Numbered from the stretch's first letter, positions 42,609-53,824 are shown. The stretch is 64,000 nt of DNA from Trabulsiella guamensis ATCC 49490 (GCF_000734965.1 NZ_JMTB01000111.1:1-64000); one strand, 5' to 3'. Made by a program: numbers and translations. The notes: generated by a model not told the origin, from the letters alone.

Positions 42609-44576
42609 ATGGGCATTTTTTCTATCGCCAGCCAGCATATTCGCTTTGCGCTTAAGCTTGCCTGCGCGATTGTGCTGGCGCTATTTGTAGGCTTTCACTT
42701 CGAGCTGGAAACGCCGCGCTGGGCGGTGCTGACCGCTGCGATTGTCGCGGCAGGCCCGGCTTTTGCCGCTGGTGGCGAACCTTACTCCGGCGCTATTCGC
42801 TACCGCGGTATGCTGCGTATCATTGGTACTTTCATCGGCTGTATCGCCGCGCTCACCATCATCATTCTGATGATCCGCGCGCCGTTGCTGATGATCCTGG
42901 TGTGCTGCGTGTGGGCGGGTTTTTGTACCTGGCTCTCCTCATTGGTTCGCGTGGAAAACTCCTATGCCTGGGGGCTGGCGGGGTACACGGCGCTCATCAT
43001 CGTGATCACCATTCAGACCGAACCGCTACTGACGCCGCAGTTTGCGGTGGAGCGTTGCAGTGAGATAGTGATTGGTATTGTCTGCGCGATCGCCGCCGAT
43101 CTGCTGTTTTCCCCGCGATCCATTAAACAGGAGATTGACCGGGAACTTGATGCGCTGCTGGTGGCGCAATATCAACTGATGCAATTGTGCATTCGTCACG
43201 GCGATAGCGAAGAGGTAGACAAAGCCTGGAGTGCACTGGTGCGCCGCGCACAGGCCATGGAAGGGATGCGCAGCAACCTGCATATGGAGTCATCACGCTG
43301 GGCCAAAGCCAACCGTCGCCTGAAAGCGCTGAATACCCTTTCCCTGACACTCATTACCCAGGCGTGTGAAACCTACCTGATTCAGAATACCCGCCCGGAG
43401 CTGATCACTGACGGCTGGCGGGAATTGTTCGATGAACCGGTGGAGACGCCACAGGATGTGCATAAGCAGCTCAAACGCATGCGCCGCGTACTGGTATGGA
43501 CCGGCGAACACGACACACCGGTGACGATTTACAGCTGGATCGGCGCTGCCACACGCTATCAGCTACTGAAACGCGGTGTGGTAAGCAATGCCAAAATCAG
43601 TGTTCGAGAAGAGGAGATCTTACAGGGCGAAGTGGTAGTGCGTGCGGAATCCGCCGAGCGTCATCATGCGATGATCAACTTCTGGCGCACCACGATTTCC
43701 TGCGTACTTGGCACCCTGTTCTGGCTGTGGACAGGCTGGACGTCAGGCAGCGGCGCGATGGTCATGATTGCCGTCGTCACCTCGCTGGCGATGCGTCTGC
43801 CGAACCCGCGCATGGTAGCCATCGACTTTATTTACGGTACGCTGGCCGCGCTACCGTTGGGGGCGCTCTTTTTCCTCGTGATTATTCCCTCGACGCAACA
43901 AAGCATGCTGCTGCTCTGCATCAGCCTCGCTGTGCTGGCGTTCTTCATTGGTATTGAGGTTCAGAAACGGCGGCTGGGTTCGTTGGGGGCGCTGGCGAGT
44001 ACGATCAACATCATCGTGCTTGATAACCCGATGACTTTTCATTTCAGTCAGTTCCTCGACAGCGCGCTGGGTCAACTGGTGGGCTGTTTCCTGGCGTTTA
44101 TGGTGATCCTGTTGATCCGTGATAACTCCCATGCACGCACCGGACGCGTACTACTGAATCAGTTTGTCTCGGCGGCGGTATCGGCAATGACCACCAACAC
44201 GGCACGACGTAAAGAGAACCGTCTTCCGGCTTTGTACCAACAGTTGTTTTTACTGCTGAACAAATTTCCCGGCGACCTGGCGAAATTCCGCCTTGCCCTG
44301 ACGCTGATTATCGCGCATCAGCGCCTGCGCGACGCGCCGGTACCCATTAATGATGATCTCTCCGCCTTTCACCGTCAGTTGCGGCGCACCGCAGATCAGG
44401 TGATTGCCGCCAACAGCGATGTAAAACGTCGTCGCTACTTTACGCAACTGCTGGAAGAACTCGATGTCTATCAGGAAAAATTGCGAACCTGGGAAGCGCC
44501 GCCACAGGTGACCGAACCGGTCAAACGACTGGTGGGTATGCTGAATAAATACCAGAATGCGCTGACCGATAACTAA
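42609..44576 (+). CDS. aaeB: Aromatic carboxylic acid exporter AaeB
   Basis: 655 aa FUSC/PET-family exporter, the K-12 length. Two blocks of five or six membrane helices (about 10-180 and 370-525) are separated by a cytoplasmic region, with a soluble C-terminal part. The ATG at 42609 was chosen over the adjacent GTG because it gives the MGIFSIA N-terminus. It is followed by a strong terminator, so aaeXAB ends here. Confidence 0.95.
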   Translation: MGIFSIASQHIRFALKLACAIVLALFVGFHFELETPRWAVLTAAIVAAGPAFAAGGEPYSGAIRYRGMLRIIGTFIGCIAALTIIILMIRAPLLMILVCCVWAGFCTWLSSLVRVENSYAWGLAGYTALIIVITIQTEPLLTPQFAVERCSEIVIGIVCAIAADLLFSPRSIKQEIDRELDALLVAQYQLMQLCIRHGDSEEVDKAWSALVRRAQAMEGMRSNLHMESSRWAKANRRLKALNTLSLTLITQACETYLIQNTRPELITDGWRELFDEPVETPQDVHKQLKRMRRVLVWTGEHDTPVTIYSWIGAATRYQLLKRGVVSNAKISVREEEILQGEVVVRAESAERHHAMINFWRTTISCVLGTLFWLWTGWTSGSGAMVMIAVVTSLAMRLPNPRMVAIDFIYGTLAALPLGALFFLVIIPSTQQSMLLLCISLAVLAFFIGIEVQKRRLGSLGALASTINIIVLDNPMTFHFSQFLDSALGQLVGCFLAFMVILLIRDNSHARTGRVLLNQFVSAAVSAMTTNTARRKENRLPALYQQLFLLLNKFPGDLAKFRLALTLIIAHQRLRDAPVPINDDLSAFHRQLRRTADQVIAANSDVKRRRYFTQLLEELDVYQEKLRTWEAPPQVTEPVKRLVGMLNKYQNALTDN

Positions 44577-44583
44577 CCCCGAT

Positions 44584-44611
44584 AACCGACGCCAGAAGCG
44601 TCGGTTTTTTT
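44584..44611 (+). terminator. Terminator after aaeXAB
   Basis: 7-bp stem CCGACGC/GCGTCGG with a 5-nt loop followed by seven T residues, 9 nt after the aaeB stop. It separates aaeXAB from the aldehyde dehydrogenase gene. Confidence 0.92.
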
Positions 44612-44659
44612 GTGGCTATACTTATTGGTCAGGCAGAACACAACACACCAGGAGGACAA

Positions 44660-46114
44660 ATGACAACGCAGGCGCTGCAGGATCATGAACTGTTTCGGAC
44701 CGGTTATTTCGTTGATGGAGTCTGGAAAAATCTCGACACCACCTTTGATGTCGTGAATCCGGCGACCGGAGAAACCCTGGCGAAAGTCGCAAAAGCTGGT
44801 AAGAAAGAGACCGAAGAGGCCATTGCGGCAGCCAGTAAAGCCTTCCCGGGTTGGCGGGCAAAAACCGCAAAAGAGCGTTCGGAGATACTCAACAAATGGT
44901 ATCAGCTGATCATTGAGAACCGATCCTGGCTTGGCAGGTTGATGACTGCCGAGCAGGGCAAGCCGATTAAAGAAGCCGAAGGGGAAGTGGATTACGCTGC
45001 CAGCTTTATTCAGTGGTTTGCTGAACAGGCGAAACGCGCCAACGGCGAAATCATCCCTGCCGTGAAACCCGGATCGCGTATTCTGGCGACCCGCGAACCC
45101 GTCGGCGTGGTAGCGGCAATCACGCCGTGGAACTTCCCGATGGCGATGCTGACGCGTAAGCTCGGTCCGGCGCTGGCCGCAGGGTGTACCGGGGTGATTA
45201 AACCTGCGAATAACACGCCATTGAGCGCCTTTGCACTGCTGCAACTGGCGAAAAAGGCCGGTGTTCCGGACGGTGTACTGAATGCCGTGGCGGGCAATAC
45301 ACCAGAAATCAGCGACGCCATCATGGCGAGCCATGAGGTGCGCAAAATCTCCTTCACCGGGTCGACGGCAGTGGGTAAAACGCTGGTACGTAACGCCGCA
45401 GAGACGATGAAGAAAGTCTCGATGGAACTGGGCGGCAACGCCCCTTACATCGTCTTTGAGGACGCTGACATTGATGCCGCAGTGAAAGGGGCGATCGCCA
45501 ATAAATTCCGCAATGCCGGGCAGGTATGCGTGAGCGTTAACCGCTTCTACATTCATGAAAACGTTTATGATGCGTTTACCCGCCAGCTCGCTGATGCAGT
45601 GAATGCGCTGAAGGTCGGCAACGGCGTGGAAGAGGGGGTGGTGGTTGGCCCATTGATTGAACCGTCTGCCGTTGAAAAAGTGAAAGAGCATGTTTCTGAT
45701 GCGGTAGAAAAAGGTGCCCGCGTGCTGGCCGGAGGCAAACCGCACGCACTGGGCGGTAACTTCTGGCAACCAACCGTGCTGGGCGAGTGCAGCGACAACA
45801 TGAAGCTGGCACAGGAGGAGACCTTCGGGCCTGTCGCCGCCTGTTTCCGTTTCACCAGCGAAGAGGAAGTCATTCAACGGGCAAATAATACGCCGTTTGG
45901 TCTGGCGGCCTACTTCTATACGCAGAATCTGCAACGCGTCTTTCGCGTCTCTCAGGCGCTGGAAAGCGGTATGATCGGCATCAATGAGTGCTCTGTCTCG
46001 ACGGAACTTGGGCCGTTCGGCGGCGTGAAGGAGTCCGGTCTGGGGCGTGAAGGCTCTGTGCTGGGGCTGGAGGAGTTTCTGGAAGTGAAAACCCTGCACC
46101 TTGGGGGATTGTAA
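44660..46114 (+). CDS. GabD-like aldehyde dehydrogenase (likely succinate-semialdehyde dehydrogenase)
   Basis: 484 aa ALDH-superfamily enzyme closest to GabD (482 aa). Catalytic Cys290 (NAGQVC) and Glu256 (MELGG) are present, with AITPWNFP and IKPAN for the cofactor site. Near the catalytic Cys it has CVSVNR where GabD has CVCANR, and its last 30 residues differ, so the substrate and NAD/NADP choice are uncertain. The start has a perfect AGGAGG 5 nt upstream. It has its own position after the aaeB terminator. K-12 has no gene between aaeB and yhcO, so this is an insertion here or a loss there. Confidence 0.85.
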   Translation: MTTQALQDHELFRTGYFVDGVWKNLDTTFDVVNPATGETLAKVAKAGKKETEEAIAAASKAFPGWRAKTAKERSEILNKWYQLIIENRSWLGRLMTAEQGKPIKEAEGEVDYAASFIQWFAEQAKRANGEIIPAVKPGSRILATREPVGVVAAITPWNFPMAMLTRKLGPALAAGCTGVIKPANNTPLSAFALLQLAKKAGVPDGVLNAVAGNTPEISDAIMASHEVRKISFTGSTAVGKTLVRNAAETMKKVSMELGGNAPYIVFEDADIDAAVKGAIANKFRNAGQVCVSVNRFYIHENVYDAFTRQLADAVNALKVGNGVEEGVVVGPLIEPSAVEKVKEHVSDAVEKGARVLAGGKPHALGGNFWQPTVLGECSDNMKLAQEETFGPVAACFRFTSEEEVIQRANNTPFGLAAYFYTQNLQRVFRVSQALESGMIGINECSVSTELGPFGGVKESGLGREGSVLGLEEFLEVKTLHLGGL

Positions 46115-46127
46115 GCGAGTAAGGAAA

Positions 46128-46147
46128 CGGGTGGCATTCGCCACCCG
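46128..46147 (+). terminator. Hairpin between the aldehyde dehydrogenase gene and yhcO
   Basis: Perfect 8-bp stem CGGGTGGC/GCCACCCG with ATTC loop, 13 nt after the dehydrogenase stop. No T run follows, so termination may be partial and yhcO could be read through. Confidence 0.5.
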
Positions 46148-46165
46148 TCGGGATGGGGCGCAGGC

Positions 46166-46438
46166 ATGAAAATCTACACGTTTGATTTTGACGAAATCGA
46201 AACCATGGATGATTTTTACCAGCAATTCCGCCACGCTTTCGCACTGGCGCGTGAACAGGTCAACGATCTGGATTCGCTGTGGGATGTGGTGACGGGAAAC
46301 GTCCTGCCGTTGCCGCTGGAGATTGAATTCTCCCATCTCAGCGACGTGCAACGCCGGCGGTTTGGCGCATTGATTCTGCTGTTTGATGAGGCCGAAGAGG
46401 AGTCGGAAGGGCAGTTGCGCTTCAACGTTCAGCTATAA
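46166..46438 (+). CDS. yhcO: Barstar-family protein YhcO
   Basis: 90 aa acidic protein with the barnase-inhibitor (barstar) fold signature: [20 protein letters not shown] at the N-terminus and [11 protein letters not shown] in the middle. No barnase-like RNase gene is adjacent. Its cellular target is unknown. It lies between the dehydrogenase gene and convergent yhcN-like genes, as yhcO does in K-12. Confidence 0.88.
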   Translation: MKIYTFDFDEIETMDDFYQQFRHAFALAREQVNDLDSLWDVVTGNVLPLPLEIEFSHLSDVQRRRFGALILLFDEAEEESEGQLRFNVQL

Positions 46439-46481
46439 AAAAGCCCCCGGCGAGCGGGGGCAAGTCGTCGGACAAGACGAC
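46436..46481 (-). terminator. Terminator after the yhcN-like genes
   Basis: Hairpin GCCCCCG/CGGGGGC (46443-46461) followed on the minus strand by TTTTTTATAG, preceded by a second small stem GTCGTC/GACGAC (46464-46481). It ends transcription of the gene at 46488. Confidence 0.85.
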
Positions 46482-46487
46482 GAGGGT

Positions 46488-46754
46488 TTATTTGTACAGT
46501 TCTGCCGTTGCATGCCAGCTGGCATCAGTACGGGCTTCAATAATACGGTAGGCGGATGCGCCTTCTTTTTCTGCTTTCGCATCCAGTGCCTGGCGCATAT
46601 CCATCGGTGCGCTACCAATCTGAGCAACAGAAATAGTGCCCATTGGCTGCAGGTTGCGGGCCTGCTCAGCGTTGACCTGATGTACCGCGGCGCTGGCACC
46701 AAAAGAGAGAACAGAAGCTAAACCAAGGGATGCGATGATCATTGCGCGTTTCAT
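46488..46754 (-). CDS. YhcN-like small secreted stress protein (BhsA/McbA family)
   Basis: 88 aa DUF1471-family protein. It has a signal peptide of about 22 residues (MKRAMIIASLGLASVLSFGASA) cut here in description, and a mature domain ending in the family tail WHATAELYK. A tandem copy lies 108 bp upstream on the same strand. Relatives YhcN, BhsA and McbA respond to acid, peroxide or biofilm growth. This copy is a paralogue rather than the yhcN orthologue, because its N-terminus (MKRAMIIASL) differs from K-12 YhcN. Confidence 0.88.
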   Translation of the reverse strand: MKRAMIIASLGLASVLSFGASAAVHQVNAEQARNLQPMGTISVAQIGSAPMDMRQALDAKAEKEGASAYRIIEARTDASWHATAELYK

Positions 46755-46862
46755 AATCTTTTTACTCCATAAAATTTGGTCATATCAGCGGCGAGAAGGG
46801 TTAAACTGCTTTTTTTATGCCTGGTGACCGCTGACGAATAACGGGTCGGAAATACGCAGAGC

Positions 46863-47126
46863 TTATTTGTACAGTTCTGCAGTGGCGTGCCACTGGTCGC
46901 CGTTATGGGCTTCAATCACACGGTAGGACGTTGCGCCTTGCTCATCGGCTTTTTTGCTCAGCATGGCGTTCATGTCCATCGGGGAAGAGGCGATAGCGCC
47001 AACGGAAACGGTACCGATAGGCTGACGGTTTTGTGCCTGCTCGCTGGTGATAGAATCGGCAGCGAAAGCGCCAAAAGAGAGCGCGGACAGGAGACTCAGG
47101 ACTGCTACAGTGCTGGTAGTTTTCAT
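46863..47126 (-). CDS. yhcN: YhcN, DUF1471-family stress protein
   Basis: 87 aa secreted protein with a Sec signal (about residues 1-22, SFGAFA cleavage region) and the DUF1471 domain, ending WHATAELYK. It is the closer match to K-12 YhcN (MK.KTTVAALSVLS-like start, AADSI, SSPMDM). In E. coli it is linked to acid and peroxide stress. The downstream paralogue shares SPMDM, WHATAELYK and spacing. Confidence 0.9.
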   Translation of the reverse strand: MKTTSTVAVLSLLSALSFGAFAADSITSEQAQNRQPIGTVSVGAIASSPMDMNAMLSKKADEQGATSYRVIEAHNGDQWHATAELYK

Positions 47127-47493
47127 AATCTTTACCTCGTCGAATTTTTTCGTGGGGCCTTCATTTCGTGACCCTCATCACAAAATCAAGTATACACTCG
47201 TCACGGGAAAAATTAATACCCTGCTAATTGTTTGCTGCCTTATTACTCACTAAGAAAATCAATTTTTATAACCTGGAGGAATTAAAAAAAGACTGTGGAG
47301 TGCGTTTAATCTAATAAATGATAAGAAAATCAAATGGATAATTTGATTTAACGTTTTGTGCGTTAGTATTAACTGGGTGAATGGTTTTGAGTGGTGAATC
47401 GCACTATTTGTTAAAGTAAAAGGGAGATATGTTGCGTTTAAGTTATGATGAGGCAGAGTAACCCTCTGGATGAATGCCAGAGGGCGCAGCGGA
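47127..47493. other. 367-bp intergenic region between argR and yhcN
   Basis: AT-rich DNA with no credible gene. It should hold the yhcN promoter, and near argR a hairpin CCCTCTGG/CCAGAGGG (47462-47484) with a 7-nt loop that could end the argR transcript; no T run follows. A weak GAGGAATTAAAAAAAG stretch is not followed by an open frame. Confidence 0.55.
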
Positions 47494-47967
<474 letters not shown>

Positions 47968-47990
47968 TCACCCGTATCATGGCGGAGAAA

Positions 47991-48028
47991 ACAACATTAT
48001 TATGCATTTGAATGAATTTTTATGCAAA
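47991..48028. promoter_or_regulatory. ARG-box pair upstream of argR
   Basis: Box 2 (48011-48028) AATGAATTTTTATGCAAA fits WNTGAATWWWWATTCANW with one mismatch. Box 1 (47991-48008) is degenerate but ends ATGCATT and lies 2 nt away, the paired arrangement used by ArgR. It lies 27-64 bp before the argR start and points to autoregulation. Confidence 0.6.
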
Positions 48029-49303
<1,275 letters not shown>

Positions 49304-49316
49304 GTTTTCGCGGATG

Positions 49317-49348
49317 CCAAAACCGGAGCCCAGGGCTCCGGTTTTTTA
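49317..49348 (+). terminator. Terminator after mdh
   Basis: 9-bp stem AACCGGAGC/GCTCCGGTT with a short loop followed by TTTTTTATGG. It lies between convergent mdh and degS and can also serve degS. Confidence 0.9.
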
Positions 49349-49354
49349 TGGTTG

Positions 49355-50425
49355 TCAGTTGGTTGCGGGGTATTCCTGCACGGTTACAGGCAGCGTGATT
49401 TTCTTATCATCACGCATCACCACCACTTCGATTTCTGAACCCGGGCGAATTTCCGCTACCTGATCCATAGTCTCCAGCGCTGAGATCGCCGGTTTACCGT
49501 TTACCGACGTGATGACGTCGTTAACCTGAATGCCCGCCAGTGCAGCCGGACCGCCAGGCGCCACTTCGTTGACCACAATCCCCTGAAGCTGATCGATCCC
49601 GCCGCCGCTTTGTGCATGCAGCGGGGTAATTTCGCGCCCGCCAATGCCGATGTAACCACGAATCACGCGGCCATCGCGGATCAGCTTATCCATGATTTTA
49701 GTGGCGAGCTGGAAAGGAATGGCGAAACCGATCCCTTCCGGCGTTTCCCCATCGTTGCTCTTATCGAAGGAGAGAGTGTTGATGCCCATCAGTTCGCCTA
49801 ACGAATTCACCAGCGCGCCGCCGGAGTTACCGTGGTTGATGGAGGCGTCGGTTTGCAGGAAGTTCTGCCGTCCGGTGGGGTTCAGGCCGATACGACCGGT
49901 GGCGCTGATAATCCCCTGGGTGATGGTTTGCCCGAGGTTATACGGGTTGCCGATCGCCAGCACCACGTCGCCAATGTGGGGAATGCGTTTTGGATTGATG
50001 GGGATAATCGGCAAACCGCCTGTGGCGTTGATTTTGAGTACCGCCAGGTCGGTCAGCGTATCGGACCCGACCAGTAATGCCTCAAAAACCCGGCCGTCCT
50101 GCAGGGCGACGATGATCTGATCGGCATCGTTGATCACATGCTTGTTGGTAATAATGTAGCCGCGATCATCCATGATGACGCCGGAGCCGAGAGTGCGGAT
50201 CTCCAGCTGATTGTTGGTTGTACTGTTAAGCCCACGGTTATAGACGTTAACGACCGCAGGCGCAGCGCGGCGCACCGCCTGATTATAACTGGCGGGTGAT
50301 TCATCCGCGCTGTCGAAACTGGCGGTGGTCTGGGTACCAATCTGGCGTAAGGACGGCATAGCGGCTAACAAAATACCGCCAACAATCAAACCGATCGCGG
50401 TCGAACGTATGAGCTTTACAAGCAT
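49355..50425 (-). CDS. degS: Site-1 serine protease DegS
   Basis: 356 aa inner-membrane-anchored protease that starts the sigma-E stress response by cutting RseA when outer-membrane protein C-termini bind its PDZ domain. One N-terminal membrane helix (about 8-27) is followed by a trypsin-like domain with catalytic His (TNKHV), Asp (LTDLAVL) and Ser (HGNSGGA), and one PDZ domain. The start MLVKLIRS was chosen over one 14 codons upstream. It lies 88 bp after degQ, with a long palindrome between. Confidence 0.97.
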   Translation of the reverse strand: MLVKLIRSTAIGLIVGGILLAAMPSLRQIGTQTTASFDSADESPASYNQAVRRAAPAVVNVYNRGLNSTTNNQLEIRTLGSGVIMDDRGYIITNKHVINDADQIIVALQDGRVFEALLVGSDTLTDLAVLKINATGGLPIIPINPKRIPHIGDVVLAIGNPYNLGQTITQGIISATGRIGLNPTGRQNFLQTDASINHGNSGGALVNSLGELMGINTLSFDKSNDGETPEGIGFAIPFQLATKIMDKLIRDGRVIRGYIGIGGREITPLHAQSGGGIDQLQGIVVNEVAPGGPAALAGIQVNDVITSVNGKPAISALETMDQVAEIRPGSEIEVVVMRDDKKITLPVTVQEYPATN

Positions 50426-50472
50426 GATGCTGATATCACTGGTGAGTAAACAGCCGAAGCATAACACGAGTT

Positions 50473-50505
50473 ATCCGGACATCACATGCCATGTGATGTC
50501 CGGAT
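50473..50505. repeat. 16-bp perfect palindrome between degQ and degS
   Basis: ATCCGGACATCACATG and its exact reverse complement are separated by a single base. On the minus strand it lies 8 nt after the degQ stop, and no T run follows. It could form a strong hairpin that ends or stabilises the degQ message before degS. Confidence 0.75.
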
Positions 50506-50513
50506 GGGTTCGC

Positions 50514-51881
50514 TTAACGCAGCAGCAGATAGATGCTTTCGTTACCTCGCACCACATTCAGCGCAATAACGGAGGGTTTCGCTTCCAGCACTTTGCGCAT
50601 TTCAGCAATCGAGCGCACGCGTTCGCGGTTGATACCGATAATAACGTCATCTTTATGCAGACCGATCTGCGCGGCGGCGCTGCCTTTTTCGATGCTGTCG
50701 ATAACAATCCCTTTGCTGCCATCTTTCAGTTGTCCGTCGCTTAGCGACGCGCCCTGCAATGCAGGCGAAATCTGTTCTGCACTGGCGGTTGACGAGGTGC
50801 TCTTATCCAGCGTCACTTCGACGTCCAGCGGTTTGCCGTCGCGTAACAGCCCCAGCTTCACTTTGGTGCCGGGTTCGGTGGTGGCAATGCGCGAACGCAG
50901 TTCTGCGAAGCTGTTAAGTGGTTTACCGTTGAGGCTGACAATCACGTCGCCGGATTTAATGCCCGCTTTCGCTGAGCCGGAATTTGGCATTACTTCGCTG
51001 ACGAAGGCCCCGCGCTGTACGTCGAGCTTAAAGGCTTTCGCGATGTCGGCACTCATTTCAGTGCCTTTGATCCCAAGCAGACCGCGTTTGATTTCACCAA
51101 ACTGAATCAATTGCTGAGACAGCGTACGTGCCATATTGCTGGGGATGGCGAAACCAATGCCGACGCTGCCGCCGGCAGGGGCGAGGATTGCCGTGTTAAT
51201 GCCGATCAGCTCACCATTCAGGTTGAGCAGTGCGCCGCCGGAGTTGCCGCGGTTAATGGAGGCATCGGTCTGGATAAAGTTTTCCAGTCCTTCAAGGTTA
51301 AGCCCGCTGCGGCCCAGTGCGGAGACAATCCCTGACGTGGCGGTTTGCCCGAGGCCGAACGGGTTACCAACAGCGACGACGAAATCACCGACGCGCAGTT
51401 TGTCGGAATCGGCAATGGCGATTTGGGTCAGATTGCTGGGGTTTTGCAATTGTAGCAACGCAATGTCGCTCTGATCGTCGCTGCCAATAAGCTTCGCTTC
51501 AAACTCACGGCCATCGTTCAACTGAACACTGATTTTCTGCGCCTGGCTGACGACGTGATTGTTGGTCAGCACGTAGCCTTTCGCTGCATTGATGATGACG
51601 CCAGAACCGAGACCTTCAAACGGCTGCGCTTGCTCGTCCGGCCCCTGCTCGCCAAAGAATTTTTTCAGCTCTTCGGGTACTTGCTGGCTCTGCATTGCAG
51701 TGCCTTCCACCTGGACACTGACCACGGCGGGCAGGACTTTTTCCAGCATCGGCGCGAGGCTGGGCAGCGTGCCCTGGCCCGGTACCGCGGTAGGTAATGA
51801 CGCTGCTGCGGGTTGAATCGCAGAAAGAGATAACCCGACACTTAACGCTAACGCACTCAACAGCAAAGTAGATTTCTTCAT
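50514..51881 (-). CDS. degQ: Periplasmic serine endoprotease DegQ
   Basis: 455 aa HtrA-family protease/chaperone. A signal peptide of about 27 residues (cleaved near AAA) precedes a trypsin-like domain with catalytic His (TNNHV), Asp (QSDIAL) and Ser (RGNSGGA), then two PDZ domains. It degrades misfolded periplasmic proteins. The 170-bp upstream gap to zapG holds an ACGGGCGC/GCGCCCGT hairpin at 52006-52028, 24 nt after the zapG stop. Confidence 0.97.
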   Translation of the reverse strand: MKKSTLLLSALALSVGLSLSAIQPAAASLPTAVPGQGTLPSLAPMLEKVLPAVVSVQVEGTAMQSQQVPEELKKFFGEQGPDEQAQPFEGLGSGVIINAAKGYVLTNNHVVSQAQKISVQLNDGREFEAKLIGSDDQSDIALLQLQNPSNLTQIAIADSDKLRVGDFVVAVGNPFGLGQTATSGIVSALGRSGLNLEGLENFIQTDASINRGNSGGALLNLNGELIGINTAILAPAGGSVGIGFAIPSNMARTLSQQLIQFGEIKRGLLGIKGTEMSADIAKAFKLDVQRGAFVSEVMPNSGSAKAGIKSGDVIVSLNGKPLNSFAELRSRIATTEPGTKVKLGLLRDGKPLDVEVTLDKSTSSTASAEQISPALQGASLSDGQLKDGSKGIVIDSIEKGSAAAQIGLHKDDVIIGINRERVRSIAEMRKVLEAKPSVIALNVVRGNESIYLLLR

Positions 51882-52051
51882 TGATGCTGGCTCTCGTAAC
51901 CTGATGGGTAAGAAAAAGATCCCGAAACAGACCGATGTTATTGAATTTTCAATCAGCTAACAATGCGGATAATGATTAAATAATAGCTGGGGCAGGGAAG
52001 AAGGGACGGGCGCAACGGCAGCGCCCGTGAAAAATAATAGCGATTATGCGA

Positions 52052-52450
52052 TCAGTCGCGTTTTACGCCACTGCGCAACAGACCGGACGCGCCTTCGGAA
52101 TAGTCACGAGGCATCTGAACCGGCGCCTGATCATTGCTGGCTTCAGACTCCGCCAGACGGCTGCGGAACGGGTTGGCTTCTGCCGCCATTTCCGGTAGCA
52201 GACTGCTGGAGCTTTTCGCCATGTGCTGGTACAGCTGGCGGTAGTCGTGCGCCATGTTATCGAGCAGCTCCGCGCTACGGGCGAAGTGGCTTACTAACTC
52301 TTCACGATACTCATCCAGCTCTGCTTTGTTCTTTTCCAGTTCGTACTGCAGGGCCTGCTGCTGGCGTAATTTGCGGTTACCAAAACGCATGGCGACAGCA
52401 CCGATAATAATGCCGACAACTAAGCCAATTAGCGCATATTCCCAGGTCAT
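52052..52450 (-). CDS. zapG: Cell-division/envelope protein ZapG (YhcB)
   Basis: 132 aa with one N-terminal membrane helix (about residues 3-23) and a long coiled coil (about 25-85), then a low-complexity tail. It links cell division, elongation and envelope synthesis in E. coli. The start MTWEYALIGL was chosen over an upstream in-frame ATG 20 codons earlier to match the K-12 length. It is divergent from zapE. Confidence 0.94.
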   Translation of the reverse strand: MTWEYALIGLVVGIIIGAVAMRFGNRKLRQQQALQYELEKNKAELDEYREELVSHFARSAELLDNMAHDYRQLYQHMAKSSSSLLPEMAAEANPFRSRLAESEASNDQAPVQMPRDYSEGASGLLRSGVKRD

Positions 52451-52646
52451 GAACTTCTCCCGTTGTTTTGTGGTTCCGTAGGGTGTTGGCCGTGAGGCGA
52501 CTCCTTGCACGCGCCTGATAGTGCCACTATAACCGCTATTCGCCAGGAAGTGGAATCCTGGCGTATCATCGCGTAGTGTAGAACCGCCTCTTTATACGTC
52601 AATCGTGAACTGCGGCATCGCGCTTTTCAAGGAATAACAATAACTC

Positions 52647-53774
52647 ATGCAAAGCATTACCCCAACATCGCGTTACCTTCAGGCTCTCAGCGAGGGCAGT
52701 CATCAAGCTGATGATGTGCAGCGAGAGGCTGTGAGTCGTCTGGAAAACATCTGGCAGGAACTGGTGCAGCGATCCGCCACGCCGCCTTCTGGCGGTGGAC
52801 TGATGGCCAGATTCAGCAAACTGTTGAGTAAACGCGAGGCGGCGGAAATGACGCCAGTACGCGGGTTGTATATGTGGGGCGGCGTCGGGCGAGGGAAAAC
52901 CTGGCTGATGGATCTCTTCTACCAGAGCCTGCCCGGCACGCGAAAACAACGTCTGCACTTTCACCGTTTCATGCTGCGCGTCCATGAAGAACTGACGCAA
53001 CTGCAGGGCCACAGCGACCCGCTGGAGATTATTGCCGACCGCTTTAAGGCCGAAACCGACGTGCTTTGTTTCGATGAGTTCTTCGTTTCCGATATCACCG
53101 ACGCCATGCTGCTGGGCGGGCTGATGAAGGCACTGTTTGATCGCGGTATTACGCTGGTCACCACCTCGAATATTCCGCCGGACGAGCTTTATCGCAACGG
53201 TCTGCAACGGGCGCGTTTTCTGCCTGCCATTGATGCTATCAAAGCCCATTGCGACGTCATGAATGTCGATGCCGGCGTAGATTACCGCCTGCGGACGTTG
53301 ACGCAGGCGCATCTGTGGCTCTCCCCGCTCAATGACGCAACCACACAAGAGATGGATAAACTCTGGCTGGCGCTGGCAGGGGCTCGTCGTGAACATGCGC
53401 CAGAACTGGAAATTAACCACCGGCCACTGCAGACGCTCGGCGTTGAGAACCAGACGCTGGCGGTCTCTTTCACCACGCTGTGCGTCGATGCGCGCAGCCA
53501 GCATGATTACATCGCGCTTTCGCGCCTTTTCCATACGGTGTTGCTGTTGGATGTTCCGGTGATGACCCCGTTGATGGAGAGCGAAGCACGCCGTTTTATC
53601 GCGTTGGTCGATGAGTTCTACGAGCGGCACGTGAAGCTGGTGGTCAGCGCTGCGGTGCCTTTATATGAGATTTACCAGGGCGAACGGTTGAAATTTGAGT
53701 TCCAGCGCTGCCTGTCGCGTTTACAGGAAATGCAGAGCGAAGAATATCTGAAGCGCGAGCATTTAGCGGGCTAA
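52647..53774 (+). CDS. zapE: Cell-division ATPase ZapE
   Basis: 375 aa AFG1-like AAA+ ATPase (YhcM). Walker A is GGVGRGKTW (about residues 75-83) and Walker B is VLCFDEFFV (about 138-146). It acts at the Z ring late in division and under low oxygen or heat. It is transcribed toward rplM and precedes it by 220 bp. Confidence 0.95.
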   Translation: MQSITPTSRYLQALSEGSHQADDVQREAVSRLENIWQELVQRSATPPSGGGLMARFSKLLSKREAAEMTPVRGLYMWGGVGRGKTWLMDLFYQSLPGTRKQRLHFHRFMLRVHEELTQLQGHSDPLEIIADRFKAETDVLCFDEFFVSDITDAMLLGGLMKALFDRGITLVTTSNIPPDELYRNGLQRARFLPAIDAIKAHCDVMNVDAGVDYRLRTLTQAHLWLSPLNDATTQEMDKLWLALAGARREHAPELEINHRPLQTLGVENQTLAVSFTTLCVDARSQHDYIALSRLFHTVLLLDVPVMTPLMESEARRFIALVDEFYERHVKLVVSAAVPLYEIYQGERLKFEFQRCLSRLQEMQSEEYLKREHLAG

Positions 53775-53824
53775 AAACCCTCTGCGAATCATAAAAAGGG
53801 GTCGATCTTTGACCCCGACTTCTC

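Noticed and set aside
44573-46351. A long minus-strand frame (592 codons) opposite the aldehyde dehydrogenase
   Set aside because: It is rich in His, Gln and Arg, lacks any domain or RBS, and is the antisense reading of a GC-rich gene with clear catalytic motifs.
52599-53630. A 343-codon minus-strand frame opposite zapE
   Set aside because: Antisense shadow of a gene with intact Walker motifs; no SD and implausible amino-acid composition.
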